Source: Saprospiraceae bacterium (GTDB lineage Bacteria; Bacteroidota; Bacteroidia; Chitinophagales; Saprospiraceae). From it: a DNA stretch of 64,000 nucleotides. Below, one piece after another: positions 16,707 through 26,149 of this stretch. The notes below the pieces were generated by a model. That model ran no database searches, was not told where the DNA came from, and saw only the letters and a program-made list of their open reading frames with translations. The position numbers were made by a program, and so were the translations under genes. Location: NCBI GenBank assembly GCA_020628645.1, contig JAHDES010000016.1, forward strand, positions 1 through 64,000, in the 5' to 3' direction. How positions within the stretch are numbered: the first letter of the stretch is position 1; each line of letters opens with the position of its first letter.

Positions 16707-16892
16707 GAACAGCTAGGTTTTGATTCGTTAGACTTCTTATAATTTATACCAGTTTACGAAGTCTATTTGATTTGGTTCAAGGACTATAGGCATCATTTGG
16801 AGAAATAATTTATAAAGAGTAAATATACTTTTATTTCACTGGCTCTACAACTGTCTTGCACCAAAAATAAAATATTATGAATCTATAAAGTT

Positions 16893-17093
16893 ATGTATCA
16901 AAAGATATCAATATTTGTTATTGGCTGCATTATCATTTTACTTTTCGTACAATGTGATCCAAATGGTACGAGCCAACGGATCATGCCCATGCGCCAATTA
17001 AAACCAATTGATACTGCTAGTATATCTAAAGATAGTTTGAAAATACCAGCTCCCAAAAATGTGATGATTGGAAAACCACACACCAAAAAGTAA
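16893..17093 (+). CDS. Small lipoprotein, function unknown
   Basis: 66 residues: a hydrophobic N-terminus with a possible lipobox cysteine at 21 (LFVQC), then about 45 polar residues with several prolines and lysines and no recognisable domain. It lies alone between the nucleotidyltransferase promoter and the TonB-family gene. Support is only the good signal sequence and normal codon use. Confidence 0.5.
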   Translation: MYQKISIFVIGCIIILLFVQCDPNGTSQRIMPMRQLKPIDTASISKDSLKIPAPKNVMIGKPHTKK

Positions 17094-17160
17094 AAAAGAA
17101 CCATCTATAAAAGAAAACAACAGAAAAGTAGAAAGCTATTGAAAACATAGCTACAACAAA

Positions 17161-17238
17161 AGGAAGGCCTTCCTATTCATTTCGTCGACATCCACTACCT
17201 ATTTTTTAAAAGCAGCTACTATCCTTTGCTAAGGATAG
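17161..17238 (+). promoter_or_regulatory. Two hairpins in the leader of the TonB-family gene
   Basis: A perfect 14-bp palindrome AGGAAGGCCTTCCT lies at 17161-17174. A stem CTATCCTT-TGCT-AAGGATAG lies at 17219-17238, 38 bases before the start. Either could be an operator or RNA structure. The first could also end the 16893 gene, but no T-run follows. Confidence 0.4.
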
Positions 17239-17276
17239 CCAGTTATTCTATTCTTTAAACTTAAAAACGATGGAAA

Positions 17277-18041
17277 ATGATACGAGAAGATATTTCTAGA
17301 CTACGAAAAAATCGAATTACTCACTTCAAAATTGGCTTAATTTGTTCGCTCAGTTTTGTGATTTTTGCTTTTAATTATACGGTAGAACCTTATTCAGATG
17401 AGCTAGTAATAGAAGAAGTCGCAAAAGAAATTATAGAGATTCAAACGATTCGTACCCCACGTGAAAAAAAGCCCCTCCCACCACCACCCAAATTAGAAAT
17501 CAACGATCTAATTATTGAAGATGAAAGCCCAGAATTTATAGAAGATCCTGAGCCTGAGCCTATTCCTGAGGAAGTTCCTGTTGAAATCGTAAAAGAGCCT
17601 ATTGTAAAAACTAAAGCACCAAAACCAAAACCTAAGCCCGTACTAAAACCTATTAAAGAAGAAGAACCTATTGTAGATGATATTCCTTTTCGCATCGTAG
17701 AAGATATGCCTGAATTTGGTAATTGTGGTGTAAGTAAAGACAAAAAAGAACGTCGTATGAATTCCGATCGTAACGTTTTAAAATTCATCAATAGCAAAAT
17801 TAAATATCCTCGTATTGCACTCGAAAATGGAATTGAAGGAACTGTCTTTGTGAAATTTGTAATTGATCGAGCAGGTCAAGTTACCGATTTAGAAATTGTC
17901 CGTACCCCTCAAGGCGGAAAAATGTTGGGCGAAGAAGTCCTTCGTGTAATGCGCATGATGCCCAATTGGAAAGCAGGAAAGCAGCGCTTTAAACCAGTAA
18001 AGGTACAGTACACGATTCCTGTAAAATTTAATCCGATTTAG
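17277..18041 (+). CDS. TonB-family energy-transducing protein
   Basis: 254 residues: a short cytosolic N-terminus, one membrane helix (about 18-38), then a long proline-, glutamate- and lysine-rich spacer (about 60-135, many PxP and PKPKPKP units) that spans the periplasm. A TonB C-terminal domain covers about 165-254 with IKYPRIALENGIEGTVFVKF and the end VQYTIPVKFN. It should carry proton-motive energy to TonB-dependent receptors. ExbB/ExbD are not adjacent. An ATG at 17270 is out of frame. A clear terminator follows at 18081. Confidence 0.92.
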   Translation: MIREDISRLRKNRITHFKIGLICSLSFVIFAFNYTVEPYSDELVIEEVAKEIIEIQTIRTPREKKPLPPPPKLEINDLIIEDESPEFIEDPEPEPIPEEVPVEIVKEPIVKTKAPKPKPKPVLKPIKEEEPIVDDIPFRIVEDMPEFGNCGVSKDKKERRMNSDRNVLKFINSKIKYPRIALENGIEGTVFVKFVIDRAGQVTDLEIVRTPQGGKMLGEEVLRVMRMMPNWKAGKQRFKPVKVQYTIPVKFNPI

Positions 18042-18080
18042 CTTTAAAAAGAATAAAACTTGGTAGTTTTTCGACGAATG

Positions 18081-18115
18081 AAAAGGGTGTCCTTCACAAG
18101 AAGTGGCATCCTTTT
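18081..18115 (+). terminator. Terminator after the TonB-family gene
   Basis: AAAAGGGTGTCC pairs with GGCATCCTTTT (one bulge, one G-T pair) around an 11-base loop, with T-rich sequence after it. It lies 40 bases beyond the stop. Confidence 0.7.
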
Positions 18116-18155
18116 CTTATTTTCGCTTTTGGGTAAGCATCAGAACAAAATGATT

Positions 18156-18206
18156 GGAGAAGTTTCTAACTTCTCCATGACATATTTAGCAAGTTTCCTA
18201 ACTTGC
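18156..18206. repeat. Two tandem micro-hairpins with core AAGTTTC(C)TAACTT
   Basis: GGAGAAGTT-TCT-AACTTCTCC at 18156-18176 and GCAAGTT-TCCT-AACTTGC at 18189-18206 share a core but have different outer pairs, which keeps base pairing while the sequence changes. They lie between the TonB terminator and mqo, ending 38 bases before the mqo ATG. Confidence 0.65.
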
Positions 18207-18244
18207 ATAAAAAACATTATTTCCTCTTGAAATATTAAAAGAAT

Positions 18245-19720
18245 ATGCAAGAATCATCTCGTTTTATTTTAATCGGTGCTGGTATTATGAGTGCTACTCT
18301 TGGAGTACTCCTCAAAAAATTAATTCCACATGCACAAATCAGTATTTTTGAACGACTCGATAAAGTAGGGGCTGAAAGTTCCGATGCTTGGAATAATGCT
18401 GGTACAGGACATTCCGCCTTCTGCGAATTGAATTATACCCCTTTGAAAGAAAATGGGGAAGTGGATATTTCAAAAGCACTAAAAATTAGTGAATCCTTTG
18501 AAATCTCTAAACAGTTTTGGGCGCACCTTCAAGAAAATGGAAAAATTGAAACGGATAGTCCTTTTATCAATGATATAGATCACCTCAGTTTTGTATGGGG
18601 AGAGGATAATAAAGCCTTTCTACAAAAAAGATTTCAAGCTTTGACCCAATACGCCATGTTTGAGGATATGAGTTATTCCGAATCCTTTGAGGAAATTGCA
18701 CAATGGATTCCCTTAATGATGGATGGTCGAGACAAAAATGAAATTATCTCTGCCACTCGAATGGAAATTGGTACAGATGTCAATTTCGGCGCTATTACTC
18801 GTTCCTTGATTCAATACCTTCAAACACTCAATGGTGTAGAACTATTCCTTGGTCACCAAGTAGAAGATTTAACTGAGATTGACAATGGATGGCTCGTAGA
18901 AGTCACCGATTTAGAAAAAGAACAAGAAAAAACACTCGCTTGTGATTTTGTATTTATTGGTGCAGGAGGTGGTGCGATACCTCTATTAGAAAAATCAAAT
19001 ATTCCCGAAGGACGAGGTTATGGAGGATTCCCTGTGAGTGGGCAATTTTTAAAGTGTAACAATCCAGAAGTCATTGTACAGCATGAAGCCAAAGTGTATG
19101 GCAAAGCAGCGCATGGTTCACCGCCAATGTCTGTCCCACATTTAGATACGCGAATGTTGGATGGTACACGTTCTTTATTGTTTGGCCCTTATGCAGGTTT
19201 TTCGACTAAATTTTTGAAAAATGGTTCTTATTTTGACTTGCCTTTTTCGATAGAAATGCACAACGTGTGGCCTATGCTTTCGGCAGGGGTACACAATTTA
19301 CACCTCACCAAATATTTGATTGAACAGGTCATGCAATCTCCCGAAGATCGCTTTAATTTTCTTCAGCTATTTTATCCAAACGCCAAATTTAAAGATTGGG
19401 AACTCATCACAGCAGGTCAGCGCGTACAGATTATCAAAAAAGAAGCTGATGGAAGTGGTGTCCTTAAATTTGGTACCGAAATCGTGAGTAATGAATCCAA
19501 AACCCTAGCAGCTTTATTGGGCGCATCTCCTGGGGCATCTACTTCGGTGAGTATCATGCTCAATGTACTGGAAATTTGTTTTCCCGATCAAATGAAAAGC
19601 CCCAAATGGCAGCAACTGCTCAAAGAAATGATTCCTTCTTATGGCGAATCTTTGATCGAAAATGCAAACCTATGCCGCAAAACGAGAGCAAGGACTACTA
19701 AGGTGCTGAAATTGGAGTAA
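18245..19720 (+). CDS. mqo: Malate:quinone oxidoreductase
   Basis: 491 residues, normal for the family. Mqo is a peripheral inner-membrane FAD enzyme that oxidises malate to oxaloacetate and passes electrons to quinone, replacing or bypassing NAD-dependent malate dehydrogenase. The FAD-binding start is LIGAGIMSATLGVLLKKL. The family motif SSDAWNNAGTGHSAFCELNYTP is split here into SDAWNNAGTGHSAFCELNYT at about 45-64. GGFPVSGQFLKCNNPE and TRSLLFGPYAGFSTKFL follow, and the end KTTRARTTKVL-like segment is present as RKTRARTTKVLKLE. It is a single gene without operon partners. Confidence 0.96.
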   Translation: MQESSRFILIGAGIMSATLGVLLKKLIPHAQISIFERLDKVGAESSDAWNNAGTGHSAFCELNYTPLKENGEVDISKALKISESFEISKQFWAHLQENGKIETDSPFINDIDHLSFVWGEDNKAFLQKRFQALTQYAMFEDMSYSESFEEIAQWIPLMMDGRDKNEIISATRMEIGTDVNFGAITRSLIQYLQTLNGVELFLGHQVEDLTEIDNGWLVEVTDLEKEQEKTLACDFVFIGAGGGAIPLLEKSNIPEGRGYGGFPVSGQFLKCNNPEVIVQHEAKVYGKAAHGSPPMSVPHLDTRMLDGTRSLLFGPYAGFSTKFLKNGSYFDLPFSIEMHNVWPMLSAGVHNLHLTKYLIEQVMQSPEDRFNFLQLFYPNAKFKDWELITAGQRVQIIKKEADGSGVLKFGTEIVSNESKTLAALLGASPGASTSVSIMLNVLEICFPDQMKSPKWQQLLKEMIPSYGESLIENANLCRKTRARTTKVLKLE

Positions 19721-20084
19721 ATTATTCTTGATGCAGGTTAAAAAATATTTTTTAATCAATAAAACAATCCATATTAAGTAGGTTTACCTAATTATTTGGT
19801 CAATAACTGCTTTTAAAATTCACCAAAAAATTCCCGCCTGCCGTCGTTAAAATTTATGAAGTCGGGCAGGGTGCGTAACCTCCTTTTAGTCAGTTGCTTA
19901 CAGTTTTTATGATGAATGCAGTTATTCGACAAGTTTTAATCCCGCACTTTAGTCGGGGCAAATAAGTTAGTCTATTTATTTGTGTGCAATTTGTTTTTAA
20001 CTGTATCTTTAAGGTGATTAGTTTAGTCGTATGAAGTAATATTAATCAATATTGTTTTCATACTTTAAATACATAGTCTCCTCC
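19721..20084. other. Intergenic region with GC-rich hairpin pieces
   Basis: No gene is visible. In an otherwise AT-rich stretch, 19833-19870 holds CCCGCCTGCC and GTCGGGCAGG. Read on the minus strand this is CCTGCCCGAC, a 22-base spacer and GGCGGG, a split form of the 19-base module found inside repeat R1 copy 2. A second GC-rich hairpin-like piece, CCCGCACTTTAGTCGGGG, is at 19941-19958. Confidence 0.55.
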
Positions 20085-23000
20085 ATGAAACATATCTACA
20101 GTATATTATTTTTTCTCTTTGTAGGAATCCTCCATGCCCAAGAAATTTCCGTCCCTCCTTCCCAATGTTCAACGCCTGATCTACCCATGCCAGCCGCAGA
20201 TGCGCGTGCGTATATCAATGCGATGGAGCAAGATCGAGCAGCTTATAGAATAAATGGTAACAGTATAGTGATCCCTACAGTAATTCACAACATTCATTAT
20301 CGGATGTCGGGTTATTTATCGGATGAAGTGATTTTACGAGCTTTTGAACAAGTGAATGACGGACTTGCCAATCGGGGAGATTTTTATGATCCTTTAGGGG
20401 TAGATACAGGGATACGACTCTGCTTAGCAAAGATCGATCCGAATGGAAATGCAAGTACGGGTATTTTACATACGGAAAATGAATGGGCTTTGCATGAGGA
20501 TAATCTTAGGGATTCCATTAATTTGTTTAATGATAGTACTTTACAATGGATGCCAGACCAGTATTTCAATGTCTATTTATCAGAAGCAAATCTAGGCGTA
20601 GGCACTTTTCCTTGGAATGAATATGTTAGCAATTTTAATGGAATACAAGTTCACTCCGCTAATATTGGTAGAAAGGCAGGAATTATAACATGGCTTCATG
20701 AAATTGGGCATTATTTAGGGCTTTATCATACATTTGGAATGTCTAATGTGACATGCTCAAACTCGAATTGTTTGGTGAAAAATGATCGAGTTTGTGATAC
20801 TAGACCAGACAAGTTAATGTATTCCCCCTGTTTACCGTACAACTCCTGTTTTTCAGATGCTTGGGAAGCCGATTCCAATAGTATTCTTACTACTGATGAA
20901 GTGGATATGGTCGAAAATTATATGGATGGCTCACCTTGTCGTACTCGTTTTACCCAAGGACAAGTTGATCGGATGCATTGGGCCTTGGCAACGTATCGGG
21001 AAGAACTGACCCAAAACACAGCAGATCGATGTCGAGATTGTAGGTCGATTTCGGTAAATTTTAAGCGTAGTACGCCCTCTACTACCATAGGGCAATCGAT
21101 TAATTTCTTTAACCTTAGCCCTCAAGTCAATCGTTTTCAGTGGTGGGTCAATGATAGTTTAGTTTCCACAGAAAGTAGTTATACCTTATCTCCAACTGAA
21201 GCTGGTTTATATCGTATACGATTAGCTGTACAAGATAGCTTAGATGAATGCGCGGTCTGGTGGACAAGGGAAAAATCGGTGGTCTTTCGTTGTGGGGTAG
21301 AAGATGTATTCTTTCATCAAGCTGATTATTATGAGGCAGATAGTTGTTATGTACTTTCAGTAGATGGCGTAGCGCATCTAAAATGGCAATGGCAAGGAGA
21401 GAATGTAAGTGGTACTAAATTCGATCTGTGTACAGAAGAAGTAGGGGTTTATCCACTCATTATTAGCGATGAGACTGCTGCTTGTCCTTATCAGGATACT
21501 TTTTGGATTAATGTACTTCCTAAGACTAAAAAAGTACGCTCCTATGAACGACAACGCATTCTTTTTTACCCAGACTCTACCTATTTTACCTATGTGATGC
21601 GCAATGTACATAAACGCCCCAATCAGTTTATCTATAGTGGGAGAACAACTTATTCTTTTTTTAGTGAAGGACGTGATCCTGAGCAATGCAATTTTATTCG
21701 TTATTGGCAACCGATGGGCAATGTACTAGAAGAATTAACACTATTAGAAGCAGCAGATAGCTTACGCAAAATTGAGCTTCTTGATATACAAGAAGATGAA
21801 GCAGGCAATATTTATTTTTTAGCTGCGCAGACATACCGAAGAAAAAATTATGAATGGTCTTATGGGGTAAAATACATTATCGGTAAACTAAATCCACTAC
21901 ATCAAGTTTGTTGGGCAAAATATTTTATCTGGGACGATTATTCTGCCTCTACTTTACGATTGGATAAACGCTCAACCAAATTTATCAGTCCTATCTTGGA
22001 TGATGAAACTTTTTTTATGGTCATCCAGAATACATTTTATCAGCTCAATACAAAAGGGGAACTATTAAAATCTAAATTTTTACGCGTTCCACCTTATGAA
22101 GTCTATGCCGATCATTCATTAGTGAACTATGGTAATTTTGAGTGGCGAAATGATCGTATTTGGTTTATTGCATCAGGCGGAAGAATCTATTTTGAAGACT
22201 ATGAACCTTATACAGATAATGCTTATAGCGCAAACAGAACAGTAATCACACTTTGTCAAATGGATACCTCCTTAATGAGTACACAATCCATCTCTTTTGG
22301 TGGAGTAAAATATGAAGATCGATATACTTATAAAGGACCGTATTCTAGTCATATTAAAATGAGTTATCACCCTTCTGGAAATTTTATAATCACTTGGCGG
22401 TCAAGATGGGTCGTTATGCAAACAGACGATGATAATAATGATATTATTAATGTCGCCATGATTAGCCCATCATCGGAGATACTCTGGCTAAAAGCAATAG
22501 AAGATGGTCGCCCTGGTAATAAATGGTTACATCCAACTTTGCGATGCCTGAATAATGGCGATATTCTATTGAACACGGAACTTTTTGATGATGAAAAGAA
22601 GACAGCTATGGGGCTATATCGTATTTCTGCGGCTGGTGAAATATTAGATACACAAATCTATCCGCCTGAAAAAGATATTAGTGTATCGGGAGGACAAGTA
22701 GGTCGAGAGCAAGGTATTCTAGCAGAAGATGGTATTCTGCATCAAAGAGAGTGGAGAATAGATAACTACATGCACCGCCTACCCATCAATGGAGCGTATG
22801 CCTGCGATACGGTAGCGATGCCTACTGTTTTACATAGCAATACACTAGATCGAGTGGAAGATGCTGTAGAATATGTCATTGATCCCATTCAAACACGCCT
22901 AGAGGAAATGGTCTTAGCAGTAGAAAAACGTCGTTTGTTTGATTTTGAAACGACCATCTGTGAGCATACAATTGAGATTGATGATTATGCGATTAGTATT

Positions 23001-23609
23001 CAGGATACCAGCTATTTTTGTCCTGATAGTATACAAGTTGACGTGATGATTTGTCGGAAAGGAATAGCAGAAACAGATACAGTGCAAGTTGCTCTTTTCC
23101 CTGATCATCCGATAGAAATGGCAACTACTCCGCTACATACGCAAGCTGTTCCTTTTGCAATCGGTCAATCTTGTCAAACAATTCCCATCCCTATTTCACA
23201 ATCTGGGGAACATCATATTTTAGTTAATGCCAGAACAGATTATCCAACGCCTTATACCTTATTGCCTACCTTTTTTGATGGGCATATCAAACCCGAATTT
23301 GATTATCGAAACAATCATGTAGTCATCAAAGGAGAATGTTTATCTACTGCTACAACAGCTATAAATTCTCCTCAACCCAAAGTCCGTATTTTTCCCAATC
23401 CTAGTCAAGACCAGCTAAATATTCAAGTAGAGCATGGGCAATTAAAGCAAGTGATATTATTTAATATGCTAGGACAATTATTTGAATCAAAAGAAGTCTA
23501 TTCTTCACAAGACATTTTGAAGGTTGGCAATTATCCATCAGGTATTTACCTACTCCATATCCAATTAGCCAATGAACAATGGTATTTGGAAAAAGTAGTA
23601 GTGGAATAA
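20085..23609 (+). CDS. Large T9SS-secreted M43-like metalloprotease
   Basis: 1174 residues from the ATG at 20085, which begins a clean signal peptide (ending LHAQ); an in-frame TTG at 20052 would spoil it. The zinc site HEIGHYLGLYH is at residues 205-215, the extended HExxHxxGxxH motif, with the surrounding CSNSNC and VCDTRPD of pappalysin-type M43 peptidases and a later VENYMDGSPCRTRFT (Met-turn region). A PKD/Ig-like segment follows (about 340-450), then a long region without a recognised domain. The last ~75 residues are a T9SS type A sorting domain (IFPNPSQDQ, PSGIYLLHI). It probably degrades external proteins. The stop is one base from that of the convergent gene. Confidence 0.9.
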   Translation: MKHIYSILFFLFVGILHAQEISVPPSQCSTPDLPMPAADARAYINAMEQDRAAYRINGNSIVIPTVIHNIHYRMSGYLSDEVILRAFEQVNDGLANRGDFYDPLGVDTGIRLCLAKIDPNGNASTGILHTENEWALHEDNLRDSINLFNDSTLQWMPDQYFNVYLSEANLGVGTFPWNEYVSNFNGIQVHSANIGRKAGIITWLHEIGHYLGLYHTFGMSNVTCSNSNCLVKNDRVCDTRPDKLMYSPCLPYNSCFSDAWEADSNSILTTDEVDMVENYMDGSPCRTRFTQGQVDRMHWALATYREELTQNTADRCRDCRSISVNFKRSTPSTTIGQSINFFNLSPQVNRFQWWVNDSLVSTESSYTLSPTEAGLYRIRLAVQDSLDECAVWWTREKSVVFRCGVEDVFFHQADYYEADSCYVLSVDGVAHLKWQWQGENVSGTKFDLCTEEVGVYPLIISDETAACPYQDTFWINVLPKTKKVRSYERQRILFYPDSTYFTYVMRNVHKRPNQFIYSGRTTYSFFSEGRDPEQCNFIRYWQPMGNVLEELTLLEAADSLRKIELLDIQEDEAGNIYFLAAQTYRRKNYEWSYGVKYIIGKLNPLHQVCWAKYFIWDDYSASTLRLDKRSTKFISPILDDETFFMVIQNTFYQLNTKGELLKSKFLRVPPYEVYADHSLVNYGNFEWRNDRIWFIASGGRIYFEDYEPYTDNAYSANRTVITLCQMDTSLMSTQSISFGGVKYEDRYTYKGPYSSHIKMSYHPSGNFIITWRSRWVVMQTDDDNNDIINVAMISPSSEILWLKAIEDGRPGNKWLHPTLRCLNNGDILLNTELFDDEKKTAMGLYRISAAGEILDTQIYPPEKDISVSGGQVGREQGILAEDGILHQREWRIDNYMHRLPINGAYACDTVAMPTVLHSNTLDRVEDAVEYVIDPIQTRLEEMVLAVEKRRLFDFETTICEHTIEIDDYAISIQDTSYFCPDSIQVDVMICRKGIAETDTVQVALFPDHPIEMATTPLHTQAVPFAIGQSCQTIPIPISQSGEHHILVNARTDYPTPYTLLPTFFDGHIKPEFDYRNNHVVIKGECLSTATTAINSPQPKVRIFPNPSQDQLNIQVEHGQLKQVILFNMLGQLFESKEVYSSQDILKVGNYPSGIYLLHIQLANEQWYLEKVVVE

Positions 23610-23610
23610 T

Positions 23611-24381
23611 TTATTCCTGAAATTCTATTTGTACCACATCATCTATTTTTAAACCCAGCATGCTTGCGGCTTTGCCCATATTGATGGCGATTTCTAAATC
23701 ACCTACCGAATTGAAAAGACAGAGGGTTTCGCCTACAGCTACATCACTATAATAGTTGCTTAGTGTAGTGATAGGTTGATCTCGTTTAAAATATAGACGA
23801 AAATTTCTTCCTTGTCCCACTTGTTCAAAAAGGCTTTCTTTGATATTGATAATGATATTTTCATATTGGTCAATGTGAATGACTGCTCCTTTAATATAAG
23901 AAGGCCCTAAAACAGGCTGAAAATTAATACGCTCCGTGATACCATCGACAGGAGAACCAATTTCATCAAAAGGAAGATTTTGGCTAATGTGCGCTACCGC
24001 CCGTGCAAAAGCTTGTTCCATAGGAAAGGTGCTTTCATCTTCATAAGATAGGGTATAAATTTGTTGTGGGAGTTCATCAAATAATAAGGATAAAATGCCA
24101 TTATCAGGTGCAATAAAATAATGTTCTCTATGTTTTAAAATTAAAAAAACAGGATGCGACTGATAAAAATTATTAACACTCAAGATATGAATGCTTCCAG
24201 CAGGGAAACTCTTGTAGGCATTTTTAATAATATAAGCCGCTTGAACTATATCGTAATTTTTGATGTTGTGGGTGATGTCAATGATATTTAATTGAGGATT
24301 AGCACACAATAATGCTCCTTTTATGGAACCTACATAATAATCATATTCGCCAAAATCGGTGGTTAAGCTTACTATTGCCAT
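23611..24381 (-). CDS. SAM hydroxide adenosyltransferase (DUF62)
   Basis: 256 residues. Members of this family use water or hydroxide to split S-adenosylmethionine into adenosine and methionine, and are related to the chlorinase and fluorinase. The start SLTTDFGEYDYYVGSIKG is the family signature, with the Asp that binds the ribose. IIDITHNIKNYDIVQAAYII, and FIAPDNGILSLLF near 118, are normal. The C-terminal beta-barrel includes VIHIDQYENIIINI. The start ATG is clear. It is a single gene, convergent with the M43 protease gene. Confidence 0.9.
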   Translation of the reverse strand: MAIVSLTTDFGEYDYYVGSIKGALLCANPQLNIIDITHNIKNYDIVQAAYIIKNAYKSFPAGSIHILSVNNFYQSHPVFLILKHREHYFIAPDNGILSLLFDELPQQIYTLSYEDESTFPMEQAFARAVAHISQNLPFDEIGSPVDGITERINFQPVLGPSYIKGAVIHIDQYENIIINIKESLFEQVGQGRNFRLYFKRDQPITTLSNYYSDVAVGETLCLFNSVGDLEIAINMGKAASMLGLKIDDVVQIEFQE

Positions 24382-24761
24382 TGAGGTTATATTTCAAAAA
24401 TGAAGAACATGTATTTTTTCAAGCTGCAAAATGTAAAATTTTAAACACAAAAAATAAAACTTTAAATGCTATTTAATTTATTCCCCTTATTTAACCATTA
24501 TAAGTTGCCATAACTTAGTTTATTTTTATAGGAATCTTTATTTTTGTTGTTCCGTTGTATAAATGCACTTAGACCTTGTTTAAATTTCTATCAACTGAAA
24601 ACCAATATTTTAAGAGCCTATCGTCAAAAAATCTTACTTATTTAGCTCGCTAAACGCGTAAATTTTTTCTTAGCAATAAGATCAAACTATTGATTTTCAA
24701 AATAAAATAAATTTTAAATAGGGTCTTAATCAAAATAATTTTAGTTTAAAATCAAATCATA
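24382..24761. other. Intergenic region upstream of phoH with palindromic element
   Basis: No gene is visible. TTAAGAGCCTAT (24610-24621) recurs inverted as ATAGGGTCTTAA (24718-24729), with one mismatch. Between them lies a second nested palindrome around TTAGC-TC-GCTAA (24642-24653), flanked by AAAAAAT and ATTTTTT. This resembles a short inverted-repeat element (MITE-like) or a structured leader. It ends 32 bases before phoH. Confidence 0.5.
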
Positions 24762-25796
24762 TTGAGCGAAATCATTTTAACAATAGCTGGAATTGATCCT
24801 GTAGCCCTTTATGGGGAAAATAACGTCAAATTAAACCTGTTACGCTCCGCCTTTCCAGAAATACGTATCACGTCTAGAGGCGATCAACTCAAATTAGTTG
24901 GAGAAAAGAAATTTACTCAAAAGGCAAAAAGCATGTTTGAGAAGATGGTTCGTGTACTACGCGAGCAAGAAGAATTGAGCGTACAAACCGTTGAAGATTT
25001 ACTAAATGGCGGTAATCCTGAAGAAACACGCCTCGGCAATGGCCATGGAAATAACACCTTAGTCCACGGGCCAGGAGGTAAAGTCATTAAAGCAAAAACA
25101 CGTAATCAAAAGAAACTCATTGAAGCCTCAGAAACGAATGATATTGTTTTTGCTATTGGTCCTGCGGGTACAGGTAAGACCTATACAGCGGTGGCACTAG
25201 CGGTACGAGCCTTGAAAAATCGCTTGGTCAAAAAGATTATTATGACTCGCCCTGCAGTGGAAGCAGGAGAGAATTTAGGATTTTTACCAGGTGATTTGAA
25301 AGATAAAGTCGATCCTTATCTTCGCCCATTATATGATGCCTTGAATGATATGTTGCCTTCGGATAAGTTGCAGCATTTTATGCAGACGCGTGTCATTGAA
25401 GTTGCTCCTATTGCCTTTATGCGTGGACGAACTTTGGATAATGCTTTCGTGATTATGGATGAGGCGCAGAATTCAACGCCTATGCAGTTGAAAATGTTTT
25501 TAACACGTTTGGGTCCCTCTGCCAAGGCAATTATTACAGGTGATTTATCGCAAATTGATTTACCCCATAGTGTAAAATCAGGATTGCGTCATGGTATCAA
25601 TGTGATGAGAGATATTGATGGTATTGCTATTGTGCAACTAACGGCAGATGATGTAGTACGTCACCGATTGGTGAAAGAAATAATTCTAGCCTATGAGCGT
25701 GATTCAGAGATACGTAAAGCAAGGCGAGAGGCAGAAAGACAAGCAGCAGAAAAGAAAGAACTCGAAGAACGTAAAAAACAAACAGAAGAAGAATAG
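24762..25796 (+). CDS. phoH: PhoH family ATPase (YbeZ-like)
   Basis: 344 residues from a TTG start; no ATG is available before the conserved region. The N-terminal KH-like part (about 1-75) is as in YbeZ. The ATPase core has Walker A GPAGTGKT (about 132), [17 protein letters not shown], and Walker B VIMDEAQN. The highly charged tail ([18 protein letters not shown]) is extra. PhoH/YbeZ proteins are RNA-linked ATPases acting near YbeY and ribosome maturation; ybeY is not adjacent. The gene stands alone. The palindromic element at 24610-24729 lies in its leader. Confidence 0.93.
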   Translation: MSEIILTIAGIDPVALYGENNVKLNLLRSAFPEIRITSRGDQLKLVGEKKFTQKAKSMFEKMVRVLREQEELSVQTVEDLLNGGNPEETRLGNGHGNNTLVHGPGGKVIKAKTRNQKKLIEASETNDIVFAIGPAGTGKTYTAVALAVRALKNRLVKKIIMTRPAVEAGENLGFLPGDLKDKVDPYLRPLYDALNDMLPSDKLQHFMQTRVIEVAPIAFMRGRTLDNAFVIMDEAQNSTPMQLKMFLTRLGPSAKAIITGDLSQIDLPHSVKSGLRHGINVMRDIDGIAIVQLTADDVVRHRLVKEIILAYERDSEIRKARREAERQAAEKKELEERKKQTEEE

Positions 25797-25870
25797 GCTA
25801 TACATCACTAGTGAGTATGTTATGAAATATTGCCGTGTTAATCAAAAGAAGACTTAAAGTCGGCTTTACG

Positions 25871-25920
25871 AAAAATAAAAAAAGCACCCAGTTCAGGTAT
25901 CTTTTTACCTGTCTGGATGC
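25871..25920 (-). terminator. Strong terminator facing the minus strand
   Basis: On the minus strand GCATCCAG-A-CAGGTA pairs with TACCTG-AA-CTGGGTGC (25920 down to 25884), followed by TTTTTTT and more T. No intact minus-strand gene lies upstream of it, only the remnant at 25955-26149. Confidence 0.75.
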
Positions 25921-25954
25921 ACTAAAGTTATAGATCACCCTATCTCAAATTTTC

Positions 25955-26149
25955 TTAAATTAATTTTCTTTCTAGATACAGAGGTGAAATAGACATTGCC
26001 ATTTTCCTCCGTATCCGTTTTTTAAAGTTGGGTTTTTCGACTGTTCCGACTTGGGTTAAGTTCTGGATATTAGGTATAGTTCGGTTATAAAATTGTCGGT
26101 AGTAATAGGAGGCTTCGGGTATAACGTTAATTTTATCTTCTAAAGGTTT
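25955..26149 (-). pseudogene. Remnant of an unidentified gene
   Basis: A 64-codon open frame on the minus strand that ends at 25955. Its only ATG codons come near the end, preceded by GGAGG and leaving just 15 codons. Upstream in the same frame, reading continues for about 25 codons (for example CQQKLEKSTIPISLLE) but is broken by two stop codons at about 26150-26160. The open part reads PLEDKINVIPEASYYYRQFY and later NLTQVGTVEKPNFKKRIRR, which looks like real protein. A proper terminator follows. I cannot name the family. Confidence 0.4.

Noticed and set aside
17441-17797. 118-codon antisense frame opposite the TonB spacer, rich in Gly and Ser
   Set aside because: It is the mirror of the proline- and glutamate-rich spacer (reverse of CCT/GAA codons), a typical shadow.
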